From assembly GCF_001544555.2 (NCBI RefSeq), contig NZ_FCOK02000049.1, positions 1-64,000 of the forward strand: DNA of 64,000 nucleotides. Direction: 5' to 3'. Below are positions 18,276 through 26,646 of the stretch, piece by piece. The notes under the pieces are model-generated. The model was not told the origin of the DNA and ran no database searches. It saw only the letters and a program-made list of their open reading frames with translations. This DNA comes from Caballeronia udeis. Lineage in GTDB: Bacteria > Pseudomonadota > Gammaproteobacteria > Burkholderiales > Burkholderiaceae. Position numbers and translations under genes: made by a program. The first letter of the stretch is position 1. Every line of letters starts with the position of its first letter.

Positions 18276-18956
18276 TTACTGCGCCGGCGTGTTCATCTGC
18301 TTCTTGAGCGCTTCCAGGCGGTCTTCGACAGACGGGCCATGTGTGAGCGCTGCGAGTTTGTCTTCGAGTGCCTTGCCGCTCTTCTGATCGGCCGAGTTCA
18401 GCCGGGCATCCGAGCGTGCGTTCGACAACTGGACCTTGTCTTCCAGCTTCTGAAAGTCTTCCGACAGGTTCTTGCCGCCAATACCGCCCAGCGCGGTTGC
18501 CGCGACATCTTTCGCCGTTGCAATCTGCTGCTTGGCTTGAAGAATGTTCGACCGCGAGTTGAGCTCGTTGCGCCGCTGGCGCATGTCGTTGATCTGCTGC
18601 TTCAGGTGATCCACCGACGGCACCAGGGTAACCAGCTCGGCGGCCAGTGCATCGCGTTCTGTTTCAGCGTTTGCCTGCGCACCCAAAGCTTCGCGGGCAA
18701 GCGCTTCGTCGCCGCTTTGCAGCGCGCGCTTGGCGCCGTCTTCGTACTTCTTCGCTTTCTCGGCAGCAACATCGCGCTTGCTTTGTTGCGTGGCGACCTG
18801 CGCCTCGATTTCGATCAGCGAGTTCTCGGCCTTCGCGATGCTGTCGTCGAGCTCGCGCACGATCTGGCGAGCGTCGCGCGACGGGTCCTGCACGGTGTCG
18901 GCGGCGTCGTTCAGCAGACCCTTGACGGTGCGCGAGATGGAATCCAAAAGCGACAT
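18276..18956 (-). CDS. PspA/IM30 family membrane-stress protein
   Basis: Protein of 226 residues, nearly all alpha-helical coiled coil, matching PspA/IM30 length and layout (N-terminal amphipathic MSLLDSISRTVKGLLNDA helix, then long charged helices). PspA-family proteins bind stressed membranes from the cytoplasmic side and form ESCRT-III-like assemblies. An AGGAGG ribosome-binding site 7 bases upstream fixes the start at 18956. No pspF, pspB or pspC genes are adjacent, so this resembles the stand-alone YjfJ-type PspA paralogues, here paired with the TPR membrane protein downstream. Confidence 0.88.
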   Translation of the reverse strand: MSLLDSISRTVKGLLNDAADTVQDPSRDARQIVRELDDSIAKAENSLIEIEAQVATQQSKRDVAAEKAKKYEDGAKRALQSGDEALAREALGAQANAETERDALAAELVTLVPSVDHLKQQINDMRQRRNELNSRSNILQAKQQIATAKDVAATALGGIGGKNLSEDFQKLEDKVQLSNARSDARLNSADQKSGKALEDKLAALTHGPSVEDRLEALKKQMNTPAQ

Positions 18957-19340
18957 GAGTTTCCTCCTGGAAATGAAGTCGGCTGCCAGGCAGCAACGTT
19001 CGATGAACATTCTGTGAACGTTCGCCAACGTCTGATTAAGCGCGGCGCCCACGGCGTCGCGCGTCGGGTAAATCGGGCCGGGCGCACGGATTACAAGCTC
19101 GCCGATACATTTTGTTGCGAAGCGGGAATCCGCACATTGACGGCTGGTTCCGCCGACTGAGCATGATCCTTGGTCATCATGACAACGCCCTTGCACGGCA
19201 TCTGATTTTTGCCGCTGTATTAAACCATGCAACGGCTTAAACCGGGCTTAACAGGATTATCTTAACGGTACACCATGCGTTTGATTTAGCGAATACCGTC
19301 ACGGAAATTCAGGTTTTTCAACGAGATAAGAACGCCGGCC
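18957..19340. promoter_or_regulatory. Intergenic region upstream of pspA-like gene
   Basis: About 385 bases holding the promoter of the PspA-family gene. Two copies of AACGTTCG (18995-19002 and 19017-19024) are spaced 22 bases apart, roughly two helical turns, and could be a regulator site. I did not find a convincing sigma-54 motif. Confidence 0.4.
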
Positions 19341-19690
19341 ATGCCGATGACGTTGGCCGCTGCATTCGCCGTTACTACGATCGTTTTCCGGATTCTCGAC
19401 GCCATCGGGCCTGGTGTGACCCTGCGGAATTTGTATCAATGCGAGATTGGCGAATTATTTTTGCCGAAACCCGATTCTGACGGGGCGGCTATTTTCTACG
19501 TGATCCATATCGCGGGACTGGTGAACGGAGCGGTGTTCGGAATCGTCGCGTATGCCGCGTGCAATCTCACCAACCTGGCGATGCCGAGGCTGAAGCGCGA
19601 CGCTCGTCCCATGCACGCCCCATGGGGCGCAGTGGCCAGGCGTGGTCGCTATCACCACGCGGGGAGTTCAACTCGAAACGCGACTGAACC
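19341..19690 (+). pseudogene. Decayed DUF2177 membrane protein gene
   Basis: The first 80 codons or so resemble the DUF2177 family of small four-helix membrane proteins: an N-terminal hydrophobic helix, an FYVIHIAGL segment, and an AVFGIVAYAACNLTNLA segment like the family's GFFAYATYDLTNLA. The roughly 20 residues that should separate the last two segments are missing. After NLTNLA the frame runs into unrelated sequence, while a plausible continuation (WPGVVAIT) appears in another frame near 19632-19655. The conserved final membrane helix is absent. I read this as a pseudogene with at least an internal deletion and a frameshift; a sequencing error could account for the frameshift but not the deletion. 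Confidence 0.55.
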
Positions 19691-19704
19691 TCCGGGCCGC
19701 CCGG

Positions 19705-20139
19705 TCAGGAGCGCCTGGAAAACGACGCGTCTTCGTCCGACTCATCCGGTGCACCGAGGTCGTCTCCGGAATCGCAGGTTTGCGGCAGCACGTCGTCCGG
19801 GTCCGGTTCAAGCGCAGCCAAAGGCTTCGGCCCTTCAGTTGCCAACGTGCGTTTGCTGGCCACCTTCGCTACAAGCGCCGCGTCCCGGGCCTCGCGCGCG
19901 GCGGCTCGTTCAGCGACTTGCCGCAGCGCGACATTCAGCGGGTCAGGCGTTTTCGGCGCACGCAATCGGTCTACAAGACTTGCGGCCTTCACCTGTTCGC
20001 TGGTCGCATTGAAGCTCAATACGGCGCGCCGCATGAGTTCGCTGACGCTGACGCCAAGAGCGTCCGCAGAGCTGGTGATCGCAAGTTTCTGCGCAGGAGT
20101 GACAAAAACAACGATGCGTTCGCTGGGTTTGGTAGTCAT
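19705..20139 (-). CDS. Ribbon-helix-helix-like hypothetical protein
   Basis: Protein of 144 residues beginning MTTKPSERIVVFVTPAQKLA. The first 45 residues look like a ribbon-helix-helix fold (strand RIVVFVTP, then helices around ALGVSVSELMRRAVLSF), seen in small DNA-binding and plasmid mobilisation proteins. The remainder is Ala/Arg-rich helix and an acidic C-terminus. A longer frame to 20247 exists, but the Met at 20139 starts the recognisable domain. There is no partner toxin gene. It overlaps, antisense, the far end of the decayed DUF2177 locus. Confidence 0.6.
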   Translation of the reverse strand: MTTKPSERIVVFVTPAQKLAITSSADALGVSVSELMRRAVLSFNATSEQVKAASLVDRLRAPKTPDPLNVALRQVAERAAAREARDAALVAKVASKRTLATEGPKPLAALEPDPDDVLPQTCDSGDDLGAPDESDEDASFSRRS

Positions 20140-20787
20140 GAGCGCCTCGCTAAGCAGGGCTGGGCAAGTCAGAACGGCCGATATCCGACACGGGCAACGC
20201 CATTTGATGCGCTTTCGGCGTACGCGGCGGTACGGCAAACCACGCAACCAACGTTTCCATCATATCGTTTTGCCATCGTCTCGTGCGCGTGCGCACATTC
20301 CCCGAGCCGCGCTTCGGACGCTATCCGCATCGAGCGCTTGCAATATTGAGATAGTGGTGCTAGTACCCTCTCCGCGATAACGCCGGACGGACGGCCTTGC
20401 CGGACACACCCGTCGCGGCGGCCTGTTATACGGGATTTACTTACAAAAAAATCCCTTCACTGCCGGTGCTCGGCGCTCGAATTCTTTAAAATGCGCTGTT
20501 ATTCTGCGCGGGGCCGTCAGTGTTGCAATTTTTCTTACAATACGATAACGATCCATTCGCAGAAACGCGCAGCCAGTCCGGGGGCAACGGCACGCGACGC
20601 AGCAGTCCAGGTCCATTCCCGGGAAGCGCTTTTTTGAGCGTTTCCCTGTGTCGATCAGGCCGCAGCGCTACACATCGGCTACACGGCGGAGCCGGCCACG
20701 GCTTTCGCTCACCCCAACATTTATCGTTACGCGGTTTCATGGCGTTGCGCACCGGGCGCCTTAGGGGCGCGCCGTTCAATCCAAGTC
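20140..20787. other. Intergenic region upstream of PBP1A
   Basis: About 650 bases without a supportable gene. Both the ribbon-helix-helix gene and the PBP1A gene start outward from it, so it carries divergent promoters. An AT-richer patch at 20435-20560 (TTACAAAAAAAT and TTCTTACAATACG) is the most promoter-like part. Open frames on either strand look like shadows of GC bias. Confidence 0.45.
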
Positions 20788-23271
20788 ATGCCAATCATCA
20801 AACGACCGAATTCCTCAAACGCTCCACGCGATGACCGGGATCAAGATGGTCCCAATCGTTACCGTCAACCCGCCAAGTCTTCAGCCGGACCCTCGATCGC
20901 GCTGCGCATCGTGTTGTGGTTCGTCGGGCTCTTTGTCGTCGCGGCAATAGTCGGCGCGCTGATCATCGGGTATGCGCTGGTGGTGATGGGGCCGAATCTG
21001 CCCTCGCTAGACGCAATCACGGACTATCAGCCGAAAGTGCCGTTGCGGATCTACACCGCGGATCACGTGCTGATCGGCGAATTTGGCGAGGAGCGGCGTC
21101 GGATCGTGCGCTTCGACGAGATTCCCGACCAGATGAAGAAGGCCGTCCTCGCGATCGAGGATTACCGCTTCTACGAGCACGGCGGCGTCGATTTCATTGG
21201 CATTGCGCGCGCAGGGCTGAGCGACATCATGCACGGCGGAGCGTCGCAAGGTGCCAGTACGATCACCATGCAGGTCGCGCGTAACTTCTTCCTCTCGAGC
21301 GAGAAGACCTACACGCGCAAGATCTACGAAATGCTGCTCGCGTACAAGATCGAACGCGCGCTGACCAAGGACCAGATTCTCGAGCTGTACATGAACCAGA
21401 TTTATCTGGGCGAGCGGTCGTATGGGTTCGCATCGGCGGCACGGGTATATTTCGGCAAGGACCTCAAGGACCTGACGCTTGCCGAATGCGCGATGCTTGC
21501 GGGCTTGCCAAAAGCACCGTCGGCGTATAACCCGGTCGTCAATCCGAAGCGTGCGAAGGTGCGTCAGCAGTACATCCTGAAGCGCATGCTCGATTTGAAC
21601 TTCATCACGCAGGCGCAATTCGACCAGGCCAGCGCCGAAGAAATACACGCGCGCGTGGCTGGTACGGAGTACAGCGTCCACGCGGAATATGTCTCGGAAA
21701 TGGTCCGGCAGCTGATGTACGCGCAATATCGCGACGAAACATACACGCGTGGTTTTTCGGTGACCACCACTATCGACTCCGCCGATCAGGAAGCGGCGTA
21801 TGACGCCGTGCGCAAGGGCGTGATGGATTACGAGCGGCGCCATGGGTATCGCGGGCCGGAAGGTTTCGTCAATCTGCCGACGAACGAGGATGACCGCGAC
21901 GAAGCGATCGACGACGCGCTCGCCGATCATCCCGATAACGGCGACCTGATCGCGGGCGTGGTGACATCGGTGAATCCGAAGCAGGTGGTCGTGACGTTCG
22001 TCAATGCCGATCCGGCGACCATCACCGGCGACGGCTTGCGTTTTGTCGCCGCTGGTTTGCGCAGCAACGCATCGGCGGCGGTGCGGATCAAGCCGGGTTC
22101 CATCGTGCGCGTGATACAGGACGCGAAGGGCAACTGGAGCATCACGCAGTTGCCGCAGGTCGAGGGTGCGCTCGTTTCGCTCGTGCCGCAGGACGGTGCG
22201 ATTCGCGCGCTGATTGGTGGCTTCGACTACAACAAGAACAAGTTCAACCACATTACGCAGGCGTGGCGCCAGCCGGGATCGAGCTTCAAGCCGTTCATCT
22301 ATTCGGCATCGTTGGAAAAGGGTCTTGGACCGGCAACCATCATCAACGACGCGCCGCTGTATTTCCCGCCGACCAGCCCGGGTGGCCAGGCGTGGGAGCC
22401 GAAGGACGATGACCAGCCTGATGGTCCCATGTCCATGCGCACGGCCTTGCAGAAGTCGAAGAACCTTGTGTCGATCCGCATCCTTTCGTACATAGGCACG
22501 AAGTACGCACAGGATTACGTCACGCAGAACTTCGGTTTCGATGTCGATAAAACACCACCCTATCTGCCGCTCGCGCTCGGTGCCGGCCTTGTCACGCCGC
22601 TGCAGTTGGCCGGTGGATATTCGGTGTTCGCCAACGGCGGTTCACGGATCAATCCGTATCTGATCGGCGAAGTAGCCGATGCACACGGCACGGTGATCTC
22701 GCGCGCCAATCCGCTGGTTGCCGGCAGCAACGCGCCGCAAACGCTCGAGCCGCGCAACGCGTATGTGATGAATAGCTTGCTCCATTCGGTCGCGACCGGT
22801 GGCACGGGCGCGGGCACCAACGTGCTAAAGCGTAACGACCTGCAGGGCAAGACTGGCACGACCAACGATGCGAAGGACGGCTGGTTCGCGGGTTACCAGC
22901 ATCAACTCGTGGCGATCGCGTGGATGGGATACGACCAGCCGAAGTCGCTTGGCAGCCGTGAGTTCGGTGCACAGCTTGCGTTGCCGATCTGGGTGGAGTA
23001 CATGCAACGGGCGCTCGCCAAGATCCCACAGCAGCAGATGGCGATGCCTGACGGCTTGACGACCGTCGACGGCGAGTTGTTTTTCGCCGATAAAACGCCG
23101 GGCAACGGTTTTGTCGCGAGCATCGGCGTGGATTCAGCGAATCCGATCGAAGGTGCAAGCGATGCGGTGGGCGGTGTCGGTCCTGGTGGATTGACGCCCC
23201 CGAGCGTGCCGCCGCCCAGCGTGAACCCGGCCGAGCGCCAGGAGATCATGGATCTCTTCAAGGGGCATTGA
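20788..23271 (+). CDS. mrcA: Penicillin-binding protein 1A (bifunctional PG synthase)
   Basis: Protein of 827 residues anchored in the inner membrane by a helix at about 40-66. The glycosyltransferase 51 domain has its catalytic Glu124 in EDYRFYEHGG and the GASTITMQVARN motif. The transpeptidase domain has SxxK at Ser498-Lys501, SxN at Ser557-Asn559 and KTG at 688-690. It polymerises and cross-links peptidoglycan in the periplasm. The central OB-like insert and PPSVPPPSVNP tail fit class A PBPs of Burkholderiaceae. In many relatives comMNOPQ-like pilus genes are divergent from this gene; here the upstream neighbour is a small ribbon-helix-helix-like gene. Confidence 0.95.
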   Translation: MPIIKRPNSSNAPRDDRDQDGPNRYRQPAKSSAGPSIALRIVLWFVGLFVVAAIVGALIIGYALVVMGPNLPSLDAITDYQPKVPLRIYTADHVLIGEFGEERRRIVRFDEIPDQMKKAVLAIEDYRFYEHGGVDFIGIARAGLSDIMHGGASQGASTITMQVARNFFLSSEKTYTRKIYEMLLAYKIERALTKDQILELYMNQIYLGERSYGFASAARVYFGKDLKDLTLAECAMLAGLPKAPSAYNPVVNPKRAKVRQQYILKRMLDLNFITQAQFDQASAEEIHARVAGTEYSVHAEYVSEMVRQLMYAQYRDETYTRGFSVTTTIDSADQEAAYDAVRKGVMDYERRHGYRGPEGFVNLPTNEDDRDEAIDDALADHPDNGDLIAGVVTSVNPKQVVVTFVNADPATITGDGLRFVAAGLRSNASAAVRIKPGSIVRVIQDAKGNWSITQLPQVEGALVSLVPQDGAIRALIGGFDYNKNKFNHITQAWRQPGSSFKPFIYSASLEKGLGPATIINDAPLYFPPTSPGGQAWEPKDDDQPDGPMSMRTALQKSKNLVSIRILSYIGTKYAQDYVTQNFGFDVDKTPPYLPLALGAGLVTPLQLAGGYSVFANGGSRINPYLIGEVADAHGTVISRANPLVAGSNAPQTLEPRNAYVMNSLLHSVATGGTGAGTNVLKRNDLQGKTGTTNDAKDGWFAGYQHQLVAIAWMGYDQPKSLGSREFGAQLALPIWVEYMQRALAKIPQQQMAMPDGLTTVDGELFFADKTPGNGFVASIGVDSANPIEGASDAVGGVGPGGLTPPSVPPPSVNPAERQEIMDLFKGH

Positions 23272-23459
23272 TTGGGAGATGCGCGGCGTGCTTACGTCGC
23301 TCGCATCAATCACTATGAGCGCGCGATACCGTGCGCCCATAGTGGTCGATTGTGATCGCGCGTCGCTCAGTGTGATCCAGATTCAGCATGCAGGGGTATC
23401 CATCAGCGGTGTTCCTGCTCGTTCTCGCGACGAGGGACTGACACGGCTAGGAGCAGTTT

Positions 23460-24641
23460 TTGGCTAAAATTGCCAAAAACTCGCGCCCATATCAATCGAA
23501 GGAACCGTACACAGTGACCAGAACGAACCTGAAGTTCGTCGGCATAGCCCCGGATCACAACCGGACCGCTCTGTCGAAGGGGCAAAAGGCGTTTAACGCG
23601 CTGATCAAGCAAATCGAGAAACGACGTGCCCGGCTTACTGCATGGGAGGGCGTTGTTTCCGCGTTCCACCACAAATTTGTCGGCGAATTTACGCCTCTCG
23701 AACGGACGCTGAAGGATTTGCGGATCCGGTTAGTGCACCGTCTCGATCAGGTGTGCGACCAGAAGGGTCTGACGAAAGCAGAACGTCGCACGGCATCCGA
23801 CGTGATCGCGGAGCTTGCCAGCGATCTTGTTGCGCAAAGCGGCGATCCAGAATTAAAGGCGCTATACAACAAGCACAGCCAATCCGATTACGACCGTGAG
23901 GCGGCGTCGGAGTTGGAGGACATGAAATGGGTGCTGGAAGACATGCTCGGAGTGGAGCTGGGCGACGATCTGGATATGAGCTCACCTGAAGCTGTGTATA
24001 AGCGCGTGCAGGCGGAGATTGAGCAGCGTGAGGCGCAGGATCTCGCTGAAAGCCAGGCGCGGGAAGAGCGTCGCGCCAAGCGGAAAAAGACAGCCAAGCA
24101 AATCGCAGCGGAGGCGCAAGCGCAAGCCGAGCAGGCGCAGCTCAGTCAATCTATTCGCGAGGTGTATCGCAAACTGGCCAGCGCGCTGCATCCTGATCGT
24201 GAGACTGACCCCGAGGAACGCGACCGGAAGACCTCGCTGATGCAGCGTGTGAACCAGGCCTATGCAAACAACAATCTGCTGCAACTGCTGGAGTTGCAGT
24301 TGGAACTGGAACACATTGATCAGAACGCGATCAATAACATCAGCGAAGACCGGCTAAAGCACTACAACACGATCTTGAAGGAACAAGTCGGCGAGTTGGA
24401 TCAAGAGATCATGCACGTTGAAGCCGCGTTCAAGAATAGCTATGGAATCGCGCCGTTTGAGGTTGTCGCCCCCGGCACTATCGTGCGCAATCTGGATAGC
24501 GATATCTCGATGCTGAAGAAGGACATACGCGCGCTGGAGAAAGATCTGCAGGCGTTCGACGACATCAGGCAACTCAAGGCGTGGCTCAAGGCCGCAAAGC
24601 AGGTGGCGGGAATGGACGTATTCGGTGATCTGCCTTATTGA
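23460..24641 (+). CDS. Large coiled-coil protein with internal J domain
   Basis: Protein of 393 residues (or 375 if the GTG at 23514 is used; both have plausible ribosome-binding sites, AGGAG before the TTG at 23460 and AAGGA before 23514). Residues about 195-230 are a charged Gln/Ala/Arg helix. The J-domain core IREVYRKLASALHPDRETDPEERD follows, with the HPD motif at 244-246, then a coiled-coil tail. J domains recruit and stimulate DnaK/Hsp70, so this is presumably a DnaK co-chaperone for an unknown client. It lacks the Gly/Phe and zinc regions of DnaJ. It is monocistronic, with a terminator downstream. Confidence 0.75.
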   Translation: MAKIAKNSRPYQSKEPYTVTRTNLKFVGIAPDHNRTALSKGQKAFNALIKQIEKRRARLTAWEGVVSAFHHKFVGEFTPLERTLKDLRIRLVHRLDQVCDQKGLTKAERRTASDVIAELASDLVAQSGDPELKALYNKHSQSDYDREAASELEDMKWVLEDMLGVELGDDLDMSSPEAVYKRVQAEIEQREAQDLAESQAREERRAKRKKTAKQIAAEAQAQAEQAQLSQSIREVYRKLASALHPDRETDPEERDRKTSLMQRVNQAYANNNLLQLLELQLELEHIDQNAINNISEDRLKHYNTILKEQVGELDQEIMHVEAAFKNSYGIAPFEVVAPGTIVRNLDSDISMLKKDIRALEKDLQAFDDIRQLKAWLKAAKQVAGMDVFGDLPY

Positions 24642-24768
24642 TCGTTCGCGATATTGGCGTTGACATATGCGCCAAGGTGCGCATAGAGGCGCGCATTCCG
24701 AGTGGATCTGGCCGCCGGACTTCTGCGTTTCGTCAAGCCGGTCCGCTGTAGGTCCTGCTGAGTAAGAA

Positions 24769-24802
24769 GGCGCGCCGCAATCTGATTGCGGCACGCTTTT
24801 TT
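24769..24802 (+). terminator. Rho-independent terminator
   Basis: Stem GCGCGCCGCAAT / ATTGCGGCACGC with a three-base loop followed by TTTTTT. It is located between the convergent J-domain gene and the PCuAC gene. Confidence 0.8.
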
Positions 24803-24823
24803 GCTGCTGCGAGATTAGTGAGT

Positions 24824-25270
24824 TTACTTGCCGAGCGTGGACGCCGGCTTCACCACGCAGGTCGTCTCGATGCTCGATTGATCCGCGAACGTCAGCTTCA
24901 ACGGGATGGTTGATCCGACGTTCACAGGCTTGGGTGCGTCCTCGAGCATCAGGTGATAACCGCTCGGGGCGAATGCGAGCGTACCGTGCGCCGGCACCTC
25001 GGCGGATTCGACCATCGACATGGTCGATGTGCTGCCGTTGCTCGTCGACTTATGCAGCATCGCCATGCCGAACGCGGGCGTTTCGGCACCGGTAAGGGTA
25101 GCGGGTTTATCGCCGCTATTCGATATCACGAAGTAGCCCGACGACGGCAATTTAGCCGGCATCGAACGGATCCAGCAATCGTGTACTTCGAGCGTCACGG
25201 CTTGCGCGCCGGTTGCAGCAAGAGCGCAAAAAGCCAGCAAACCGGCGTGAATCAGGGTGTTCTTTTTCAT
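24824..25270 (-). CDS. Periplasmic copper chaperone PCu(A)C
   Basis: Protein of 148 residues with a signal peptide (MKKNTLIHAGLLAFCALAATGAQA) and a PCuAC/DUF461 domain. The Cu(I) motif H-x10-M-x21-H-x-M is exact: His of MLHKS, Met ten residues later in TSTMSM, then the GYHLM pair. Members deliver copper to cytochrome c oxidase, often with a SCO protein; no SCO gene is adjacent here. It follows copC by 7 bases and is the last gene of the three-gene copper operon. Confidence 0.93.
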   Translation of the reverse strand: MKKNTLIHAGLLAFCALAATGAQAVTLEVHDCWIRSMPAKLPSSGYFVISNSGDKPATLTGAETPAFGMAMLHKSTSNGSTSTMSMVESAEVPAHGTLAFAPSGYHLMLEDAPKPVNVGSTIPLKLTFADQSSIETTCVVKPASTLGK

Positions 25271-25277
25271 GTTCAGC

Positions 25278-25649
25278 TCACTTTACGTTGAAGAGATAAT
25301 GGCCCTGCGTACGATGACCGTCGTCAGCCACGGCAGTCCATTTCACTTGATACGCGCCTGTCTTCAGATCGCCGAGGGCGACGCTCATATGTTTCTTGTT
25401 GGTCGCATCGACAACTGATTTCGCGCTGTTGACCTGCTTGCCCGCTGCATTGACCACAGTCAGCGTGCTGAATGCGGGTTCGAGACCTTCCGTGAAATCG
25501 ATGGTTACTTCATGCGGTGCTTCGATGGTCGCGCCAGGTGCGGGCGTTTGCTGCGTGGGATGCGCATGCGCAAGAGCCAGTTGAGCCGTGGCGAGGAGCA
25601 GGGCGCCAAGGCCGCCATGCCTGACCATGTTTACGAGGGACGTGTTCAT
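25278..25649 (-). CDS. copC: CopC-family periplasmic copper-binding protein
   Basis: Protein of 123 residues: signal peptide ending in ALA-HAHP, then a cupredoxin-like CopC domain. The mature N-terminal His (AHAHP region) and the DDGH segment near residue 110 match the Cu(II) site of CopC proteins that bind one Cu(II) ion; the Met-rich Cu(I) site is absent. The start at 25649 is chosen because it places the signal peptide at the N-terminus. No CopD membrane partner is encoded alongside, which is unusual. It is cotranscribed with the DUF2946 gene upstream and PCuAC downstream. Confidence 0.9.
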   Translation of the reverse strand: MNTSLVNMVRHGGLGALLLATAQLALAHAHPTQQTPAPGATIEAPHEVTIDFTEGLEPAFSTLTVVNAAGKQVNSAKSVVDATNKKHMSVALGDLKTGAYQVKWTAVADDGHRTQGHYLFNVK

Positions 25650-25732
25650 GCTGATCCTGTGTGATCTCGGTTGATCCGGGTGACACGAATGGTGCGTGCC
25701 GGCCACTTAGCCGGCGGCAGCGCGAAGAAGAA

Positions 25733-26119
25733 TCAGACGAAGACTGGCGGTGCACGAGGTTGTGCAGCGAAGACTGGCGCATACGGCGGGAAGGGTTGTG
25801 CAGGGGCGTTATCGGGCAACGGTCCCAATGTGGCATGCGCGTGATATGCACTTGAGCCAAGCGGTGCTGCGGGTGAATGCGCCGCGAGATTACAGTACCC
25901 GCATGCGTTCCAATGACCTGCCGCGGAGTGCTGGGAAGAAGTGGGTTTGTCAGTGCCGGTCTGCGGGCTCGGTGATGTTGCCGAGCAGAACGCGCTCAGG
26001 ATTATCTCGGGCTGCGCGCCGGAGGCAAGTGCTTGCGACACGGCCGGAGCGAGCGCGGTCATCAGGATCGCAAGCAATCCGAGGAGGCTGCCGAACTTGC
26101 GGACGAGGCGACGGCGCAT
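25733..26119 (-). CDS. DUF2946 domain protein
   Basis: Protein of 128 residues beginning MRRRLVRKFGSLLGLL, with a hydrophobic N-terminal segment (signal peptide or anchor) and the DUF2946 core H-N-ACGYCNLAAHSP, which has paired Cys and nearby His that could bind metal. DUF2946 genes commonly neighbour copper or TonB-dependent uptake genes. Here it is the first gene of the copper operon with copC and PCuAC. A longer frame to 26140 from a TTG is possible. Confidence 0.78.
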   Translation of the reverse strand: MRRRLVRKFGSLLGLLAILMTALAPAVSQALASGAQPEIILSAFCSATSPSPQTGTDKPTSSQHSAAGHWNACGYCNLAAHSPAAPLGSSAYHAHATLGPLPDNAPAQPFPPYAPVFAAQPRAPPVFV

Positions 26120-26272
26120 GAGACTGACGTTGGCTTCCAAAGCGGGTTTAGCCGCTGATTATGCCACGCGTGCATGAGCGACTTTGTGCGCTTCCATGGC
26201 GACCATTCAGCGCAGCACAAGACCAGGAGCAGCCAGAACCCGGTGGCTGAGACAGCGTTCACGCAAGAAATG

Positions 26273-26298
26273 AAAAAAGCCCGGAGAACCGGGCTTTT
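26273..26298. terminator. Rho-independent terminator after tRNA-fMet
   Basis: Stem AAAGCCCGG / CCGGGCTTT with an A-rich left flank. It lies about 14 bases from the 3' end of the minus-strand tRNA gene, and the A-run gives U-rich RNA on that strand. Confidence 0.75.
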
Positions 26299-26311
26299 GA
26301 CTTTTAATCCT

Positions 26312-26388
26312 TGGTTGCGGGGATAGGATTTGAACCTATGACCTTCGGGTTATGAGCCCGACGAGCTGCCAGACTGCTCCACCCCGCG
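26312..26388 (-). tRNA. Initiator tRNA-fMet (CAT)
   Basis: A 77-base cloverleaf with CCA encoded. The anticodon is CAT in the loop CTCATAA. Two initiator hallmarks are visible: an unpaired C1 opposite A72 in the acceptor stem (CGCGGGG with CCCCGCA) and three consecutive G-C pairs in the anticodon stem (GGG / CCC). It is therefore the initiator, not an elongator tRNA-Met. Confidence 0.95.
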
Positions 26389-26567
26389 AAAAAGATTATA
26401 AGACAACGGGCGTCGCAGTGCAACATGTTTGTCATGTTGCCTGGGTTTTGATGGATTGATCGAGCACAGCTTGAGTTGGTGAGGAGCGTCGAGACTGTTC
26501 GTGCTCTCATGTCCTGAGGCGCTGCGAGTAACGGGGTGACGTTATCCGAACAGCGTTGAGCGCATAT

Positions 26568-26615
26568 GAAAACACGGCCGCAAATCTCACCGGAGAGATC
26601 TGCGGCCGTGTGTTT
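26568..26615 (-). terminator. Long terminator hairpin of the adhesin gene
   Basis: Near-perfect arms (AAAACACGGCCGCAAATCTC and GAGATCTGCGGCCGTGTGTT) form an unusually long stem about 30 bases past the adhesin stop codon, with an A-run giving a U-tail on the minus strand. Confidence 0.8.
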
Positions 26616-26646
26616 CCACTACGCTGCCGGGTTGCTCGTATGCTGC

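Noticed and set aside
18957..19260. Sigma-54 promoter for the PspA-family gene
   Set aside because: No TGGCAC-N5-TTGC-like element with correct spacing was visible, and there is no pspF neighbour.
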